A DNA stretch of 45,983 bases, from NCBI RefSeq assembly GCF_004769575.1, contig NZ_RQGA01000018.1:1-45983 (forward strand). The letters run 5' to 3'. The position numbers were made by a program, and so were the translations under genes. The notes under the pieces are model-generated. The model had not been told where the DNA came from. It did not search any database and saw only the letters and a program-made list of their open reading frames with translations. Shown here piece by piece: positions 32,701 to 39,922 of this stretch. The number at the start of each line of letters is the position of its first letter. Within the stretch, counting starts at the first letter, position 1. The DNA comes from Leptospira perdikensis (GTDB taxonomy: Bacteria > Spirochaetota > Leptospiria > Leptospirales > Leptospiraceae).

Positions 32701-32872
32701 AGATTGCCTTCTTTAACTTGGTAAAGTTTTGATCACCAATGTTTCCAATTCTAGAAACCGATCGATCATGTTCCTGATGGAGTCCGAAAATTCGATACAT
32801 CGCAGCTTCATACTGACTCGTACCCAGAATCATTTCTGAATATACTGCTTGTACTGTTGCTGACTCGCTCAT
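29711..32872 (-). CDS. Tail tape measure protein
   Basis: A 1053-aa protein with the features of siphophage tape measures: an N-terminal domain with PYQLNEATSGYIKLVNRGL and AASQGKSLDQVVEAALDAMTG (TMP repeat-like helices), hydrophobic helices around residues 340-410, long coiled coils (about 680-900, rich in Glu/Lys/Arg) and a Gly/Ala-rich hydrophobic stretch near 900-970. The C-terminus (FERGGFVSGLRHKDGGVNAN, GEYVMPRAAT) resembles the usual tape measure tail. By the rule of about 0.15 nm per residue the tail would be roughly 150-160 nm long. It starts 5 bases after the stop of the frameshifted chaperone. Confidence 0.85.
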   Translation of the reverse strand: MSESATVQAVYSEMILGTSQYEAAMYRIFGLHQEHDRSVSRIGNIGDQNFTKLKKAISSTSPTLNDMKTRLERLNNILGNTTLGSERFKKIQEEVKRTEAIIEKASSKIAQSTKEPKHAFEELAKLAGSAAFVAATTSMVKGALAVTGEFQKYNSVLKISLGSQAAATKAMGLLTEYAAKTPYQLNEATSGYIKLVNRGLRPTMEEMVKLGDLAASQGKSLDQVVEAALDAMTGENERLKEFGIKAKDAGDKVSLTFKGVTQTVVKSEEAIQNAILAFGGMKGVAGSMAAVAETWEGQVSNLADTTDMVKKAIGDDLYGAASTGVRGIKDLLEWILRFRNENPALFRTIVQLTAGLAILIGVIAGASGIMVAVKMAIPVIQSLGITMNLALGPIGLITGAVMALAGAFLYMKNRADEARNAAAKVAADKIAVKDIPKALATLEEIQIKSTEKMNGLIETKEIEKYIKKFKELGLTIKEINSIFIKDSGHEGHGKIRSSQIERIIKELKEKQQVEEKGDKNLPPRITGIKNHTIALKDLINTIDLLSKAYNKPLEFKADFASIEEAKEATSVLEKFGATVSEIPGSKDGKVQVSLDIALKPGQKLNEEMQKALQKAKGYSEVKVKAEVQIVNVSAGAFDPLVNAAGLASENIKRSFGTQLGNTIKGAMSMLGEMANQAIALIQSKAQLANARSRKLITFTDWLSQYAAKQDEKELARLEERISAELEALSRKNDAILAEQEEFEKRKQEIERKYSEEKNLAEDENYLAEVARLESSYNDKIAMLEQIYGDTEQYEIERLALIEELEQMKLDLANQFQNAWQDEKEKSLDDLEDEEIAKEEDWKARQLEIESEKKRLEEERETREKELAKAKEERDKKAAIMKYKAELAAWAASKVANIAAIKMQMAMGVMNAIAAGVSMAAMGGPVGWVLGPALAATLSGLILATGATSMAAVASEPPPMPPQFERGGFVSGLRHKDGGVNANLEGGEYVMPRAATARNFQTLEAMRNGRSLNQDQLIINQYFTNTFYEKDNYDEFKRRMNEDMRFGVMSAVPG

Positions 32873-32877
32873 CTAAT

Positions 32878-33668
32878 TTAAAATAACTCCATCAAAACTC
32901 TTGCAGGTGTCCGTTTCATCGGTGGCTTAGGTTTCGGTTGATATCTAAACACTGGAACTAGAGAAATCTTTTGCTCATATATTTCCTTCATGCCATCAGA
33001 GTAGAGTTTTCCATCTACACCAGATCCATAAAGGTTATCGCTTATGAGTCTTTCCCTTGTTTCGAGGTCTAGGTATTCATTCGCTTTCCGTTTCCAGTTC
33101 CTTCTGAATTGATTCCAGGTTTGAACTTCAGATGGGTCGAAACCCCACCTGCGAAACCGTTCGTTGGAGATGATCCAAAGTGTTTCTTCTTGTTCTTTTT
33201 CTTGTTCCGCTTCTTGTTTTTTTTTACAAGTTCCTCTGATGAGAGATTGCTCGGAACAGGATCTGGAGTTCTTCCACCTAGCACTGCGGCTACGAGATGT
33301 TCCACAAAGACATTCAATTGTTGCTTTGGAATTTTATCTAAAATTGCTGCTTTATCGAGATCCCAGTCTTTCAAAGCTTTTGAACAATATTCATTGTAAA
33401 ACTTTGCGATTCGATTCCCAGACTGAACATAAGCTTCTAAAAGATCTTTCTCTTCTTTAGATAAGGATTCGAGTGCTTTATCCTTGATCTTATTATATTC
33501 AGCGCTCAATGCTAAATGAGGAGCCATGTTGGAATTAAATCTTTCTGTTACTTGGTCCAGAACTGCAGACATAAAAATTCCAGTTCCATCCACCGTCTCA
33601 AGAACGATGGATTTTCCTTCTTTTGGAATCAGAATGACTTTGAACGGTTCAACTCGGAAACGATACAT
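32878..33668 (-). CDS. Tail assembly chaperone, long form by -1 frameshift (GT-like)
   Basis: The 0-frame gene has a slippery A AAA AAC at 33222-33216. After a -1 slip translation continues from CAA for 112 codons to a TAA at 32880-32878. The added part (ETLWIISNERFRRWGFDPSE, ARVLMELF at the end) is a dense, aromatic and charged sequence with no start codon of its own in a suitable place, and it ends 5 bases before the tape measure gene. The product would be about 263 residues. This is the layout of lambda gpG-gpGT and most long-tailed phages. The long form recruits the tape measure and the short form the tube protein. Efficiency cannot be predicted. Confidence 0.85.
33069..33668 (-). CDS. 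Tail assembly chaperone, short form (G-like)
   Basis: A 199-aa protein, the unshifted product. Residues 1-130 are an alpha/beta domain (KVILIPKEGKSIVLETVDG, FVEHLVAAVLGG) as in phage tail chaperones, mapping between tube and tape measure. Residues 148-165 are a Lys/Asn tract (VKKNKKRNKKKNKKKH) produced by the slippery zone, and the last 35 residues are low complexity (NGFAGGVSTHLKF, EGTGNGK). The poor, repetitive end contrasts with the well-formed -1 frame and suggests that the short form's tail is a by-product. Confidence 0.8.
   Translation of the reverse strand: MYRFRVEPFKVILIPKEGKSIVLETVDGTGIFMSAVLDQVTERFNSNMAPHLALSAEYNKIKDKALESLSKEEKDLLEAYVQSGNRIAKFYNEYCSKALKDWDLDKAAILDKIPKQQLNVFVEHLVAAVLGGRTPDPVPSNLSSEELVKKNKKRNKKKNKKKHFGSSPTNGFAGGVSTHLKFKPGINSEGTGNGKRMNT
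33216..33222 (-). promoter_or_regulatory. -1 ribosomal frameshift site A AAA AAC
   Basis: On the minus strand the codons GTA AAA AAA AAC contain the canonical X XXY YYZ heptamer within a run of nine A. AGAGGA lies about 8 bases upstream in frame, a Shine-Dalgarno-like element placed as in dnaX to stimulate -1 slippage. I see no clear stem-loop directly downstream. Confidence 0.85.
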
Positions 33669-33671
33669 TGC

Positions 33672-33878
33672 TTATCCTTTTTTCTTCTTCTCGAAGTAAT
33701 CGAAGGCAAATGCCAAAGCCTCCGATTCAGTCACAAAGCCAAGCTTTACTACTTGCTTCTTCGTCCGATCGATAACACGATATCTCCCTGTAACTTCAGA
33801 GAGATCCACGTTATCTTTGTACTTGCTTAAGTCCTTTTCGCGAGGATTTGATTGTTGAGTGTTTTTTTCTTCTGCCAC
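33672..33878 (-). CDS. Small hypothetical protein between tail tube and chaperone
   Basis: A 68-aa protein with a small alpha/beta core (GRYRVIDRTKKQVVKLGFVTES then EALAFAFDYFEKKKKG) and a disordered N-terminus. The core resembles short proteins that some phages place next to the tail tube gene. Function unknown. It is 3 bp upstream of the chaperone gene. Confidence 0.6.
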   Translation of the reverse strand: MAEEKNTQQSNPREKDLSKYKDNVDLSEVTGRYRVIDRTKKQVVKLGFVTESEALAFAFDYFEKKKKG

Positions 33879-33889
33879 TTTAACTCTCC

Positions 33890-34750
33890 TTAATCAAACA
33901 CAGCTGCTTCTGGATTGATGGACATGAAGACGGCTTTCCCATCTTTCTTTCGTTTTTCGTCTGCATACACAAAACCTTCCAAATTGATTACCGTTTGGGA
34001 GTTTGCATTTCGTTGTTGTTCGAAAGCAGATCGGAAATTAGTTAACCAAATCCTTGCGCGATCTCTTGGATCAGTTGAGATTCCACCATTTTCGCCATAT
34101 GCAAAAAGATCTAAGGAGTCAGCATTCTTTTTGAAGTTGTATCCTAATCTTTGCGTAAAGGAAACTGAAGCGATGTCACCATTTGCATCATAGTCAGCCA
34201 AAGCAGATTGATCAATTGCAGAAACAAGCTCTTCCAATCCCATCTCAGCACATGCTAAGTTGATTTTCATTTCACTACCAGAAGAGAAATGGTTTGCATC
34301 AGTTTCTCCTCGGCCTGCGAATTTTGTTGGTGCAACTTTCTCATCCCAAGTGATCTTTACTCCTTCTTCAGAGAGATCACCTAAGTCTCGAACATGCCAA
34401 GGCCGAAGCTGTGTTGCAGTTCCAATCGTCAACGAAAGGGATGGATGTTTACCCGTATCTCTGTCAATATCAGGTGAACCCATTTTGATTGTGGTGGAAT
34501 CGATATCTGCGATGTAGACAAGTGTTTTTGCTGGAGATGTTTCCAAACAAATATACTGTCCGACTTTCAACTTCGTACTTGGATCGAATCCAGCAAAAGT
34601 CAAAATGTCACCAACCGCAGTAACTGTTCCCGGTAGAAGTGGCTTGATGGATGTTCGATAGAAGGCTTTTAATGGGCCGACTCGTCCATCCTTTTGTCCT
34701 AAAATATTTACTATCCCTGTGTTAGGGATTACCAGTAGTCCTGAACTCAT
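33890..34750 (-). CDS. Major tail (tube) protein
   Basis: A 286-aa beta-rich protein in the tube position (between tail terminator and chaperone). Supporting text includes VKITWDEKVAPTKFAGRGET, a loop-like SSGSEMKINLACAEMGLEEL and a final strand-rich part (QTVINLEGFVYADEKRKKDGK). A hexameric tube subunit is expected. No sheath protein gene follows, consistent with a non-contractile tail. The start overlaps the terminator gene by 29 bp; a later start is possible but none has a better site. Confidence 0.7.
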   Translation of the reverse strand: MSSGLLVIPNTGIVNILGQKDGRVGPLKAFYRTSIKPLLPGTVTAVGDILTFAGFDPSTKLKVGQYICLETSPAKTLVYIADIDSTTIKMGSPDIDRDTGKHPSLSLTIGTATQLRPWHVRDLGDLSEEGVKITWDEKVAPTKFAGRGETDANHFSSGSEMKINLACAEMGLEELVSAIDQSALADYDANGDIASVSFTQRLGYNFKKNADSLDLFAYGENGGISTDPRDRARIWLTNFRSAFEQQRNANSQTVINLEGFVYADEKRKKDGKAVFMSINPEAAVFD

Positions 34751-35210
34751 CTAAAGTAAACCGTCCTGTTAGGTTATAGTTTAGCGAGTATTGAAATAAG
34801 CCTTGTCCTACGTTTCCAATTGCGTACGGCTCGCTTATCGGTCTAATGCTCGCTATACGTATGGGAACAAGTCCAGTTGGTAAGTTTGGAGAACTGGCAG
34901 TCTCCGGGTCCAGTAGTTTTGACGCTGGAACGTCTATTTGAAGGTTGTATCCTTCTCTTAAAGTGTTATAGATTTGATACGCTTTCTGTCTAGTCTTATT
35001 TTCAGATGTGCTTTGGACAAGAACATTATAAGACTTTTTCGAAAGTGTCGCATTAGTTAAGTTTGCTGAGAGATTGCTCCTCTGCTGAACTAAAATATAT
35101 TCACTTCCAGAATTTGCATTCAAAACCGTAAAGATCTTAGCTGCGTCATCCGGCATTCTGTTTTTTAAAAGTTCTGACATCACATACAAGGTATCGATAT
35201 AATATTTCAT
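34722..35210 (-). CDS. Tail terminator / minor capsid-type protein
   Basis: A 162-aa protein with the phrase NKTRQKAYQIYNTLREGYNLQ and ending GLFQYSLNYNLTGRF. This matches the style of phage tail terminators (lambda gpU/SPP1 gp17-like, or Gp12-type minor capsid), which hexamerise on the tube end to join tail and head. It comes between the HK97 gp10-like gene and the tube gene, the expected place. It overlaps the upstream gene by 4 bp. Confidence 0.6.
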   Translation of the reverse strand: MKYYIDTLYVMSELLKNRMPDDAAKIFTVLNANSGSEYILVQQRSNLSANLTNATLSKKSYNVLVQSTSENKTRQKAYQIYNTLREGYNLQIDVPASKLLDPETASSPNLPTGLVPIRIASIRPISEPYAIGNVGQGLFQYSLNYNLTGRFTLDEFRTTGNP

Positions 35211-35737
35211 AAGTTCTTACCACTCATGCGCTGGTTGAAACGGATTTGAATAAATGGAATGTAAACTGAATTCGTAAATCGATCAATTTTGGATGATAAC
35301 CAATATGGTCCTCTTCCAGTCATTGATGCTTTCTTTATTATAGGGTTTCCGTTAACATCTTTTCTGGTAGAAATCTTTCGGGGGGTTGCATTCGGATTGT
35401 CATGGAGATAGATTGCATACTCTGCGAGGAATCCCACTCGCAAATGTAATTCCTCCATATCACCAGAAGGAATTGGGAGTTGCTTTTGATCTGGAGAAGA
35501 TTCAATAGATTCTCCTAGCGGATTTACAACTGCACTTTTTCCTGAAACTTGTTTGAATGATGAACCTTGAAGGAATCCGGTATCATGAAACGGCATTGGC
35601 TCGATATTTATAGCATCATCAATTATCAAGTCCCCTACTTCATCTAATGTTTCCTTCATCTCCTTCTTTGCTTCCTGGAAAAGTTTCTTGATTCCTTCTA
35701 GATGCTTTGTCGAATCCAATTTGATTGTAAAACTCAT
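35207..35737 (-). CDS. HK97 gp10-like head-tail protein
   Basis: About 176 aa from the ATG at 35737, which overlaps the previous stop in ATGA form. The pattern begins SFTIKLDSTKHLEGIKKLF, a helix EMKETLDEVGDLIIDDA, the middle DTGFLQGSSFKQVSGKS and LRVGFLAEYAIYLHDNP, as in HK97-gp10/minor capsid families that act in head-tail joining or neck closure. The Y-A-x-Y/L-H pattern is typical of this group. Confidence 0.65.
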   Translation of the reverse strand: MSFTIKLDSTKHLEGIKKLFQEAKKEMKETLDEVGDLIIDDAINIEPMPFHDTGFLQGSSFKQVSGKSAVVNPLGESIESSPDQKQLPIPSGDMEELHLRVGFLAEYAIYLHDNPNATPRKISTRKDVNGNPIIKKASMTGRGPYWLSSKIDRFTNSVYIPFIQIRFNQRMSGKNL

Positions 35738-36084
35738 ACGAAGATCTCTACCTTCTTTGCATAGCGGCCAGAGGGTAAAAGGACATCTAGGAAAGGATAG
35801 AAGCGATCTGAATTTGGAACTTTCAGATTCCATCCCTCCAAAAGATTCACTCCATCAGGAATTTTGCTATGGTCGAACATTACAAGCCAAGACGATTTTA
35901 CTTCCTCGCCGATGGCCGATGATTCAGTCGAGTTCGAAGATTTTGGAATAATCTTTGAGCTAGATTCAACGTATGCTTCAAGATCAAATGTTACTAGTTT
36001 GCCAGACGGTGGATCCATTACTGCACCATCGTTATCAAATAAGGTAAGTTTGAATTCTACCTTTTTGTTCTCGAATGCATTCAT
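35734..36084 (-). CDS. Head-tail joining/stopper candidate
   Basis: A 116-aa beta-rich protein (KVEFKLTLFDNDGAV, SGKLVTFDLEAYVES, FYPFLDVLLPSGRYAKKVEIF). Its place between the connector-type genes and the gp10-like gene is that of a head completion or stopper protein. Sequence alone does not prove it. Confidence 0.5.
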   Translation of the reverse strand: MNAFENKKVEFKLTLFDNDGAVMDPPSGKLVTFDLEAYVESSSKIIPKSSNSTESSAIGEEVKSSWLVMFDHSKIPDGVNLLEGWNLKVPNSDRFYPFLDVLLPSGRYAKKVEIFV

Positions 36085-36299
36085 ACAGTTTCATCCAACT
36101 CCAAAAATCCGATTGCAATATCTTCAACACAGATCGTTTCCCAATCCTTATCAAAAAATTCGACGATAACAACATTCGGATTTGGATATATGTGTACGAT
36201 GACTCCTTTAGTTCCAACAGGTAGAATTCCTTCATCTCCATCGTCAACGAATGAGACTTCTTTTCGGAGAATTACATGATCTAGTTCTTTGAATTTCAC
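36081..36299 (-). CDS. DUF4926-like small protein
   Basis: A 72-aa protein matching the DUF4926 pattern: FKELDHVILRKEV, LPVGTKGVIVHIYPNPNVVIVEF, DWETICVEDIAI. Such SH3-like proteins are usually found as lone bacterial genes, sometimes in toxin-antitoxin-like settings. Here it is inside the head-tail module with 4-bp overlaps on both sides, which points to a structural or neck role or a recruited cargo gene. Confidence 0.6.
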   Translation of the reverse strand: MKFKELDHVILRKEVSFVDDGDEGILPVGTKGVIVHIYPNPNVVIVEFFDKDWETICVEDIAIGFLELDETV

Positions 36300-37696
36300 T
36301 TTTTCTCCTCCTTGTTTTTCTTAGCTGGTCTTGCAGTTACGAACTTCGGTAAACTGGATTTAAAGTCTTTTTGCCAGACTATTGTCATCACTCTATTATC
36401 GTTATTTGGATTTGAAATTGGAGTGTCGATGATATATTTGACACCATTTTCCGTTAGCAGAACTTTCGTTACTTTTTTATCCAGACTAGAACGAATCGAA
36501 TCTTCCAAAATTTCAGGACTATCATTTGAAAATCCTAGTTCCTGAGTATAAAGACGAGATTTTCCAGGATCTGTTAGCAGATAATTGATCTTAGGTTTAG
36601 GGATATTAGCATTCGCTCTATCGGGAATAAATTTAGGAGGACTTTTACGTTCTCTTTCTTTCCATTCCACTTCTTCCCTTAATTCTTTTCTTCTTTCATC
36701 ACTTAAAGCATTTACTCTGTCTCGAGCACCTTCATACGGATCATATCCAAATATTGAAACTACATCTATATAGACAGTGATAACGTGCAGACAGTTCGGA
36801 TGAAAAGGAGTCCACATTTCTAACTTTGGATACTTGATACTTTTTCCAGAGATTGAAAAGATTTTCCCTTCAAATTTCTCGCATTTTTCTGTGAGTGTAG
36901 AATGATCTGAAACTCGAACCAAATCTTGTCCTGATGTTTCCGCATAACGTTGGACACCAGCAGTTTGTGCTTCCCTGATTCTTGTTCTAGCTAGAGTTTC
37001 AGCATAACTATCTAGGCGATAATTCCTTCCATTGATTTCTATAAACTTTCCATCGATGATTCCAGATTCTTTCAAAGCTTTTTCGAAATCATCTTGTAGA
37101 TTTTTCTTTGCTGCTTCCCAAGTGTTCTTCTCGATCAGTCCCTTCGCAATATCCTGGTTCAATTTTTCATCGTCTAAGAGTGTTTGTTTGGTTATTTTGA
37201 GAACCTTAGTGGTCTTTTCTTCTGCTCCATCAAGAGCATAGCGTAAATAACCTAGAGTATCGAGTAACAAGGAATCGATAACCTTTGGATCAGTAAAAGG
37301 CCTATCCAGTAGGGTCAATTTATTCAAAAGTCTCGAGTCATTTTTAAAATCTCGAATAACTTTAGAATTCACAAATGTTTCATGTGCCAAGGAGCTTCCT
37401 TGGAGAAATGATTTTTTAGTAATCGATTCCCATTTGGATTCCCATTCAGAAAAAACATTCTCATAAATGCTTTTGAAAGTTTGAGATCTTTCTTCCCAAA
37501 AAGGAGCATCCTTCTTCTTGGAATTGAATGCAATCCTCCATTCTTTTTCTAGAGATTTTTGGATTCCTTTCATCCAACGCATTAAAAGATTATATTCTTC
37601 TTTCAGTCGAGTGCCACGATCGGGATTTTTTAATTGAAAGTCTTTTGAGTAAAAATTGAACTCCCAAGGCTGACCTTCATCGACTTCAGTTGTCAT
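36296..37696 (-). CDS. Phage minor head protein (SPP1 gp7 / MuF-like)
   Basis: A 466-aa protein. Residues about 235-320 carry the head-morphogenesis signature: YAETLARTRIREAQTAGVQRY, then ACxG-like text around EKCEKFEGKIFSI and FHPNCLHVITVY (the PPxHPNC motif with conserved His and Cys). These proteins bind the portal and enter the capsid. The last 130 residues (DPGKSRLYTQELGF...TPISNPNNDNRVMTIVWQ) may be a separate beta domain and could be a MuF-linked enzyme or toxin-like module, although I recognise no catalytic motif. Confidence 0.7.
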   Translation of the reverse strand: MTTEVDEGQPWEFNFYSKDFQLKNPDRGTRLKEEYNLLMRWMKGIQKSLEKEWRIAFNSKKKDAPFWEERSQTFKSIYENVFSEWESKWESITKKSFLQGSSLAHETFVNSKVIRDFKNDSRLLNKLTLLDRPFTDPKVIDSLLLDTLGYLRYALDGAEEKTTKVLKITKQTLLDDEKLNQDIAKGLIEKNTWEAAKKNLQDDFEKALKESGIIDGKFIEINGRNYRLDSYAETLARTRIREAQTAGVQRYAETSGQDLVRVSDHSTLTEKCEKFEGKIFSISGKSIKYPKLEMWTPFHPNCLHVITVYIDVVSIFGYDPYEGARDRVNALSDERRKELREEVEWKERERKSPPKFIPDRANANIPKPKINYLLTDPGKSRLYTQELGFSNDSPEILEDSIRSSLDKKVTKVLLTENGVKYIIDTPISNPNNDNRVMTIVWQKDFKSSLPKFVTARPAKKNKEEKK

Positions 37697-38075
37697 TGCG
37701 AATTGTTTGAACCCTTAATGAAACTTTTACAAGCCAAGGAGAAAGCATAGAAACCACAATTGGTGGCCAGTGCATAGTATTTTCGAATGAGGATTTCGAT
37801 TCAAAATACTCTTCTTCATAACGACTTTGCTTGATCCTTTTTACATTGGGACCAGGTGTATCCTTAATTGAAAGTTTGTGAAAAGCTAATTCTGTGACTG
37901 CTGCAATATATCTAGAATTCGATTTTTCTTCAGCAGGAATATTGTAGGAAGGATGATATTCTATTTCTGTCTCAGCATCAATCAGAAGGCCCGTCTTAAT
38001 TGGATCTGTTAAGGATATCCAGCTACTACGTGCTCTTTGTTCGTTGTATGTGTTTGCAGAAGCGAGATCTATCAT
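37686..38075 (-). CDS. Head-tail connector (gp6-like) candidate
   Basis: A 129-aa protein starting MIDLASANTYNEQ and containing a helix YIAAVTELAFHKLSI. Size, position after the major capsid gene and the acidic N-terminal half fit adaptor proteins that bind under the portal. It ends overlapping the minor head gene by 11 bp. Family assignment is tentative. Confidence 0.5.
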   Translation of the reverse strand: MIDLASANTYNEQRARSSWISLTDPIKTGLLIDAETEIEYHPSYNIPAEEKSNSRYIAAVTELAFHKLSIKDTPGPNVKRIKQSRYEEEYFESKSSFENTMHWPPIVVSMLSPWLVKVSLRVQTIRNDN

Positions 38076-38090
38076 CCTTCCAATTCACCT

Positions 38091-39167
38091 TTATGCTAGG
38101 TTTACAGTGAGAACTTGATCAGAATCACCAATACCTTCACCATGCCAGTTGTAGTATGCAGTTGCATACATGAGAGACAATGGATCGGCATAATTGTAAT
38201 TCTGCATTGTTCCTTGTTCAGTCCATTGCATTCTTCGGCCAGGTAAAACCATCAATGCTTTGTTTGGATCTGGAAGAAGCTTTTCATTCCAAGAATACAA
38301 AACCGTGATTGGTTTATTGATTCGAAGTTTTGAACCAGCTGTAGGCTGAATCAACGTGTTCAATGCAACATCAAGCACATCGGATTTTAAAGGAGATGCA
38401 ACAAGAACCACTTCTGGTCGAGTCATATCACCGTAAGGACGTTCTTTAAGCTTTTGAGTAAGTTTGACATACCCTGCATTCAAAGTTCGAATGGTCTTCT
38501 CTTCTGCTGTTCCAGATGCAGAATCAAATGCCTGGAAATAGCCATCTGCAACACCTAATTGACCTGCGATGCTTAGCAATGTTCCAAAATCATCTGCTTC
38601 TTTCTTGAAGTGAGCAAATCGAAATTCTTTGAGTTTATCAACTACTCTCCAAATCTTTCTCCACTTGATGACTTCTTCTGAGAAAGCCAAAGCTGCACCA
38701 TCTTTTTCGATGGGAACTTGTAACCAATCTCCAGTCATTCCGTAGATAGGAACCTTCTCACCTTCTGCAAGTTTCTTGAACTTGATTCCATTGGAAAGAG
38801 TTGCGATTTCAAAATAATCAAGTGTTTCAACTGATTGAGTGAAATCAAACAAAGCCTTATGTGCTCCATCGATCCTCACATCTGAATCCATGAGAACAGA
38901 AATGTTATCTTGAATGATTTGAGGAAGATCTCCGGAAGTAACACCGCCATTGTAAGCTTGTAACTTACGCATTTTGTTAGAGCTCCGGAACGCTTGAAGC
39001 TGCTTTTTCATTTCTCGCTTCGGCCTTTCCACAAAGTGTGCAATCGTTTTGTTTACATTCACACAGGCTTGGAGTTGCTTCTCCTTATCTGCATTTCGAT
39101 CTCTCATGCACTCAAGTGCATCGAAAAACTCGTTTACTTTTTCTTCTTTTACAAGTAATTCAGGCAT
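38091..39167 (-). CDS. Major capsid protein (HK97 fold, Mu gpT/E-like)
   Basis: A 358-aa protein in the major capsid slot, after cement and scaffold. It has the E-loop/P-domain-like text QVPIEKDGAALAFSEEV and a long spine helix area KKEADDFGTLLSIAGQL, plus RPEVVLVASPLKSDVL and ITVLYSWNEKLLPDPNKALM of the A-domain. The N-terminal 60 residues are basic and helical (MKKQLQAFRSSNKMRKLQAY), perhaps a delta-like scaffold segment. No sign of the HK97 cross-linking Lys/Asn can be judged. Confidence 0.7.
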   Translation of the reverse strand: MPELLVKEEKVNEFFDALECMRDRNADKEKQLQACVNVNKTIAHFVERPKREMKKQLQAFRSSNKMRKLQAYNGGVTSGDLPQIIQDNISVLMDSDVRIDGAHKALFDFTQSVETLDYFEIATLSNGIKFKKLAEGEKVPIYGMTGDWLQVPIEKDGAALAFSEEVIKWRKIWRVVDKLKEFRFAHFKKEADDFGTLLSIAGQLGVADGYFQAFDSASGTAEEKTIRTLNAGYVKLTQKLKERPYGDMTRPEVVLVASPLKSDVLDVALNTLIQPTAGSKLRINKPITVLYSWNEKLLPDPNKALMVLPGRRMQWTEQGTMQNYNYADPLSLMYATAYYNWHGEGIGDSDQVLTVNLA

Positions 39168-39170
39168 TCA

Positions 39171-39536
39171 CTACACCCCTAGCATTCCATCGAATGCAAA
39201 TTCCGCCTGCGTGGCGTTTGCTGGTGATGCTGCTAAGCAAACACCTACTTTCCAATTGTCAGTCGCTGTTTTGGTAAGTCCACCAGTGGTAGAACTCCAA
39301 TAGAGAACATCATCTTTGGCGAATGAGTCCGCTGGATTCAATTTGTCTCCGATTACACGGTTGGCTTTTTTGATCTCAAGGTAGACCCGATTTGCTTTTG
39401 CAGAAGCGAAGACAAAAGAGACTACGTTACCAGTTTTAGAAACTGCTCCTTTCTCAACTCCATTAGAGCCAGCTACGGATTGCGCTTGGACAACTCCACC
39501 ATCGCCAGGAAGGTCATTTAAAAACATCTTTGCCAT
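39171..39536 (-). CDS. Capsid cement/decoration protein (DUF2190-like)
   Basis: A 121-aa protein fitting the small DUF2190/decoration family: GVEKGAVSKTGNVVSFVFAS, a turn FAKDDVLYWSSTTGGLT and GVCLAASPANATQAEFAFDG. Such proteins coat HK97-fold capsids and brace their joints. It lies directly upstream of the major capsid gene. Confidence 0.7.
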   Translation of the reverse strand: MAKMFLNDLPGDGGVVQAQSVAGSNGVEKGAVSKTGNVVSFVFASAKANRVYLEIKKANRVIGDKLNPADSFAKDDVLYWSSTTGGLTKTATDNWKVGVCLAASPANATQAEFAFDGMLGV

Positions 39537-39538
39537 GT

Positions 39539-39760
39539 TTATTGACCTCCTGCAGTGTTAGCTTTTGGAGCTTTTGAAGTTTGCTCATTTGATTTCACGG
39601 ACTTTGAATCAGTATTTACTTTTCCTGATCCGGAATCATCTGTGGATTCGCTCTCCTTAGTTGTTGAATCAACGGAGGGAGTCTCGATAATCTTCGAAAG
39701 TTTTTCGTTTCGTAGTTTGTGATCAGAATCTAGGTCGGCTGATGAAATAGCTTTGCCCAT
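39539..39760 (-). CDS. Small disordered Ser/Thr-rich head protein
   Basis: A 73-aa low-complexity protein (ESESTDDSGSGKVNTDSKS, TSKAPKANTAGG) with no fold expected. It is located between the scaffold and cement genes and may be a minor head or decoration factor. The 162-base gap after the protease-scaffold gene suggests that a promoter lies before it. Confidence 0.55.
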   Translation of the reverse strand: MGKAISSADLDSDHKLRNEKLSKIIETPSVDSTTKESESTDDSGSGKVNTDSKSVKSNEQTSKAPKANTAGGQ

Positions 39761-39922
39761 ACTGAACCTCGTTTAAGTTTAAGATTTTTGAACGTATGGG
39801 AACTGATAGCAATTGATGTTAGGTGCGCTACAACACCAGGTCTGGATTAATGAAACTGCCAGAACAGTGAACATTCATATCCAGACAAAATTTGGTATTA
39901 ATGTCAAATCATTTTTAATGAT

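Noticed and set aside
33205..33228. The A9 run read as a sequencing error that splits one gene
   Set aside because: The slippery heptamer is in the exact phase for -1 slippage, an SD-like element precedes it, and the position between tube and tape measure is where phages use frameshifting. A homopolymer error cannot be fully excluded without reads.
34857..34868. A 12-base match (ACGTATGGGAAC) to the 39793 leader
   Set aside because: It lies within a coding region, and 12-base matches are expected by chance in a sequence of this length.
36035..36247. A minus-strand frame inside the DUF4926 gene
   Set aside because: Same strand but another frame, covered by the DUF4926 match and its coupled neighbours; no good start site.
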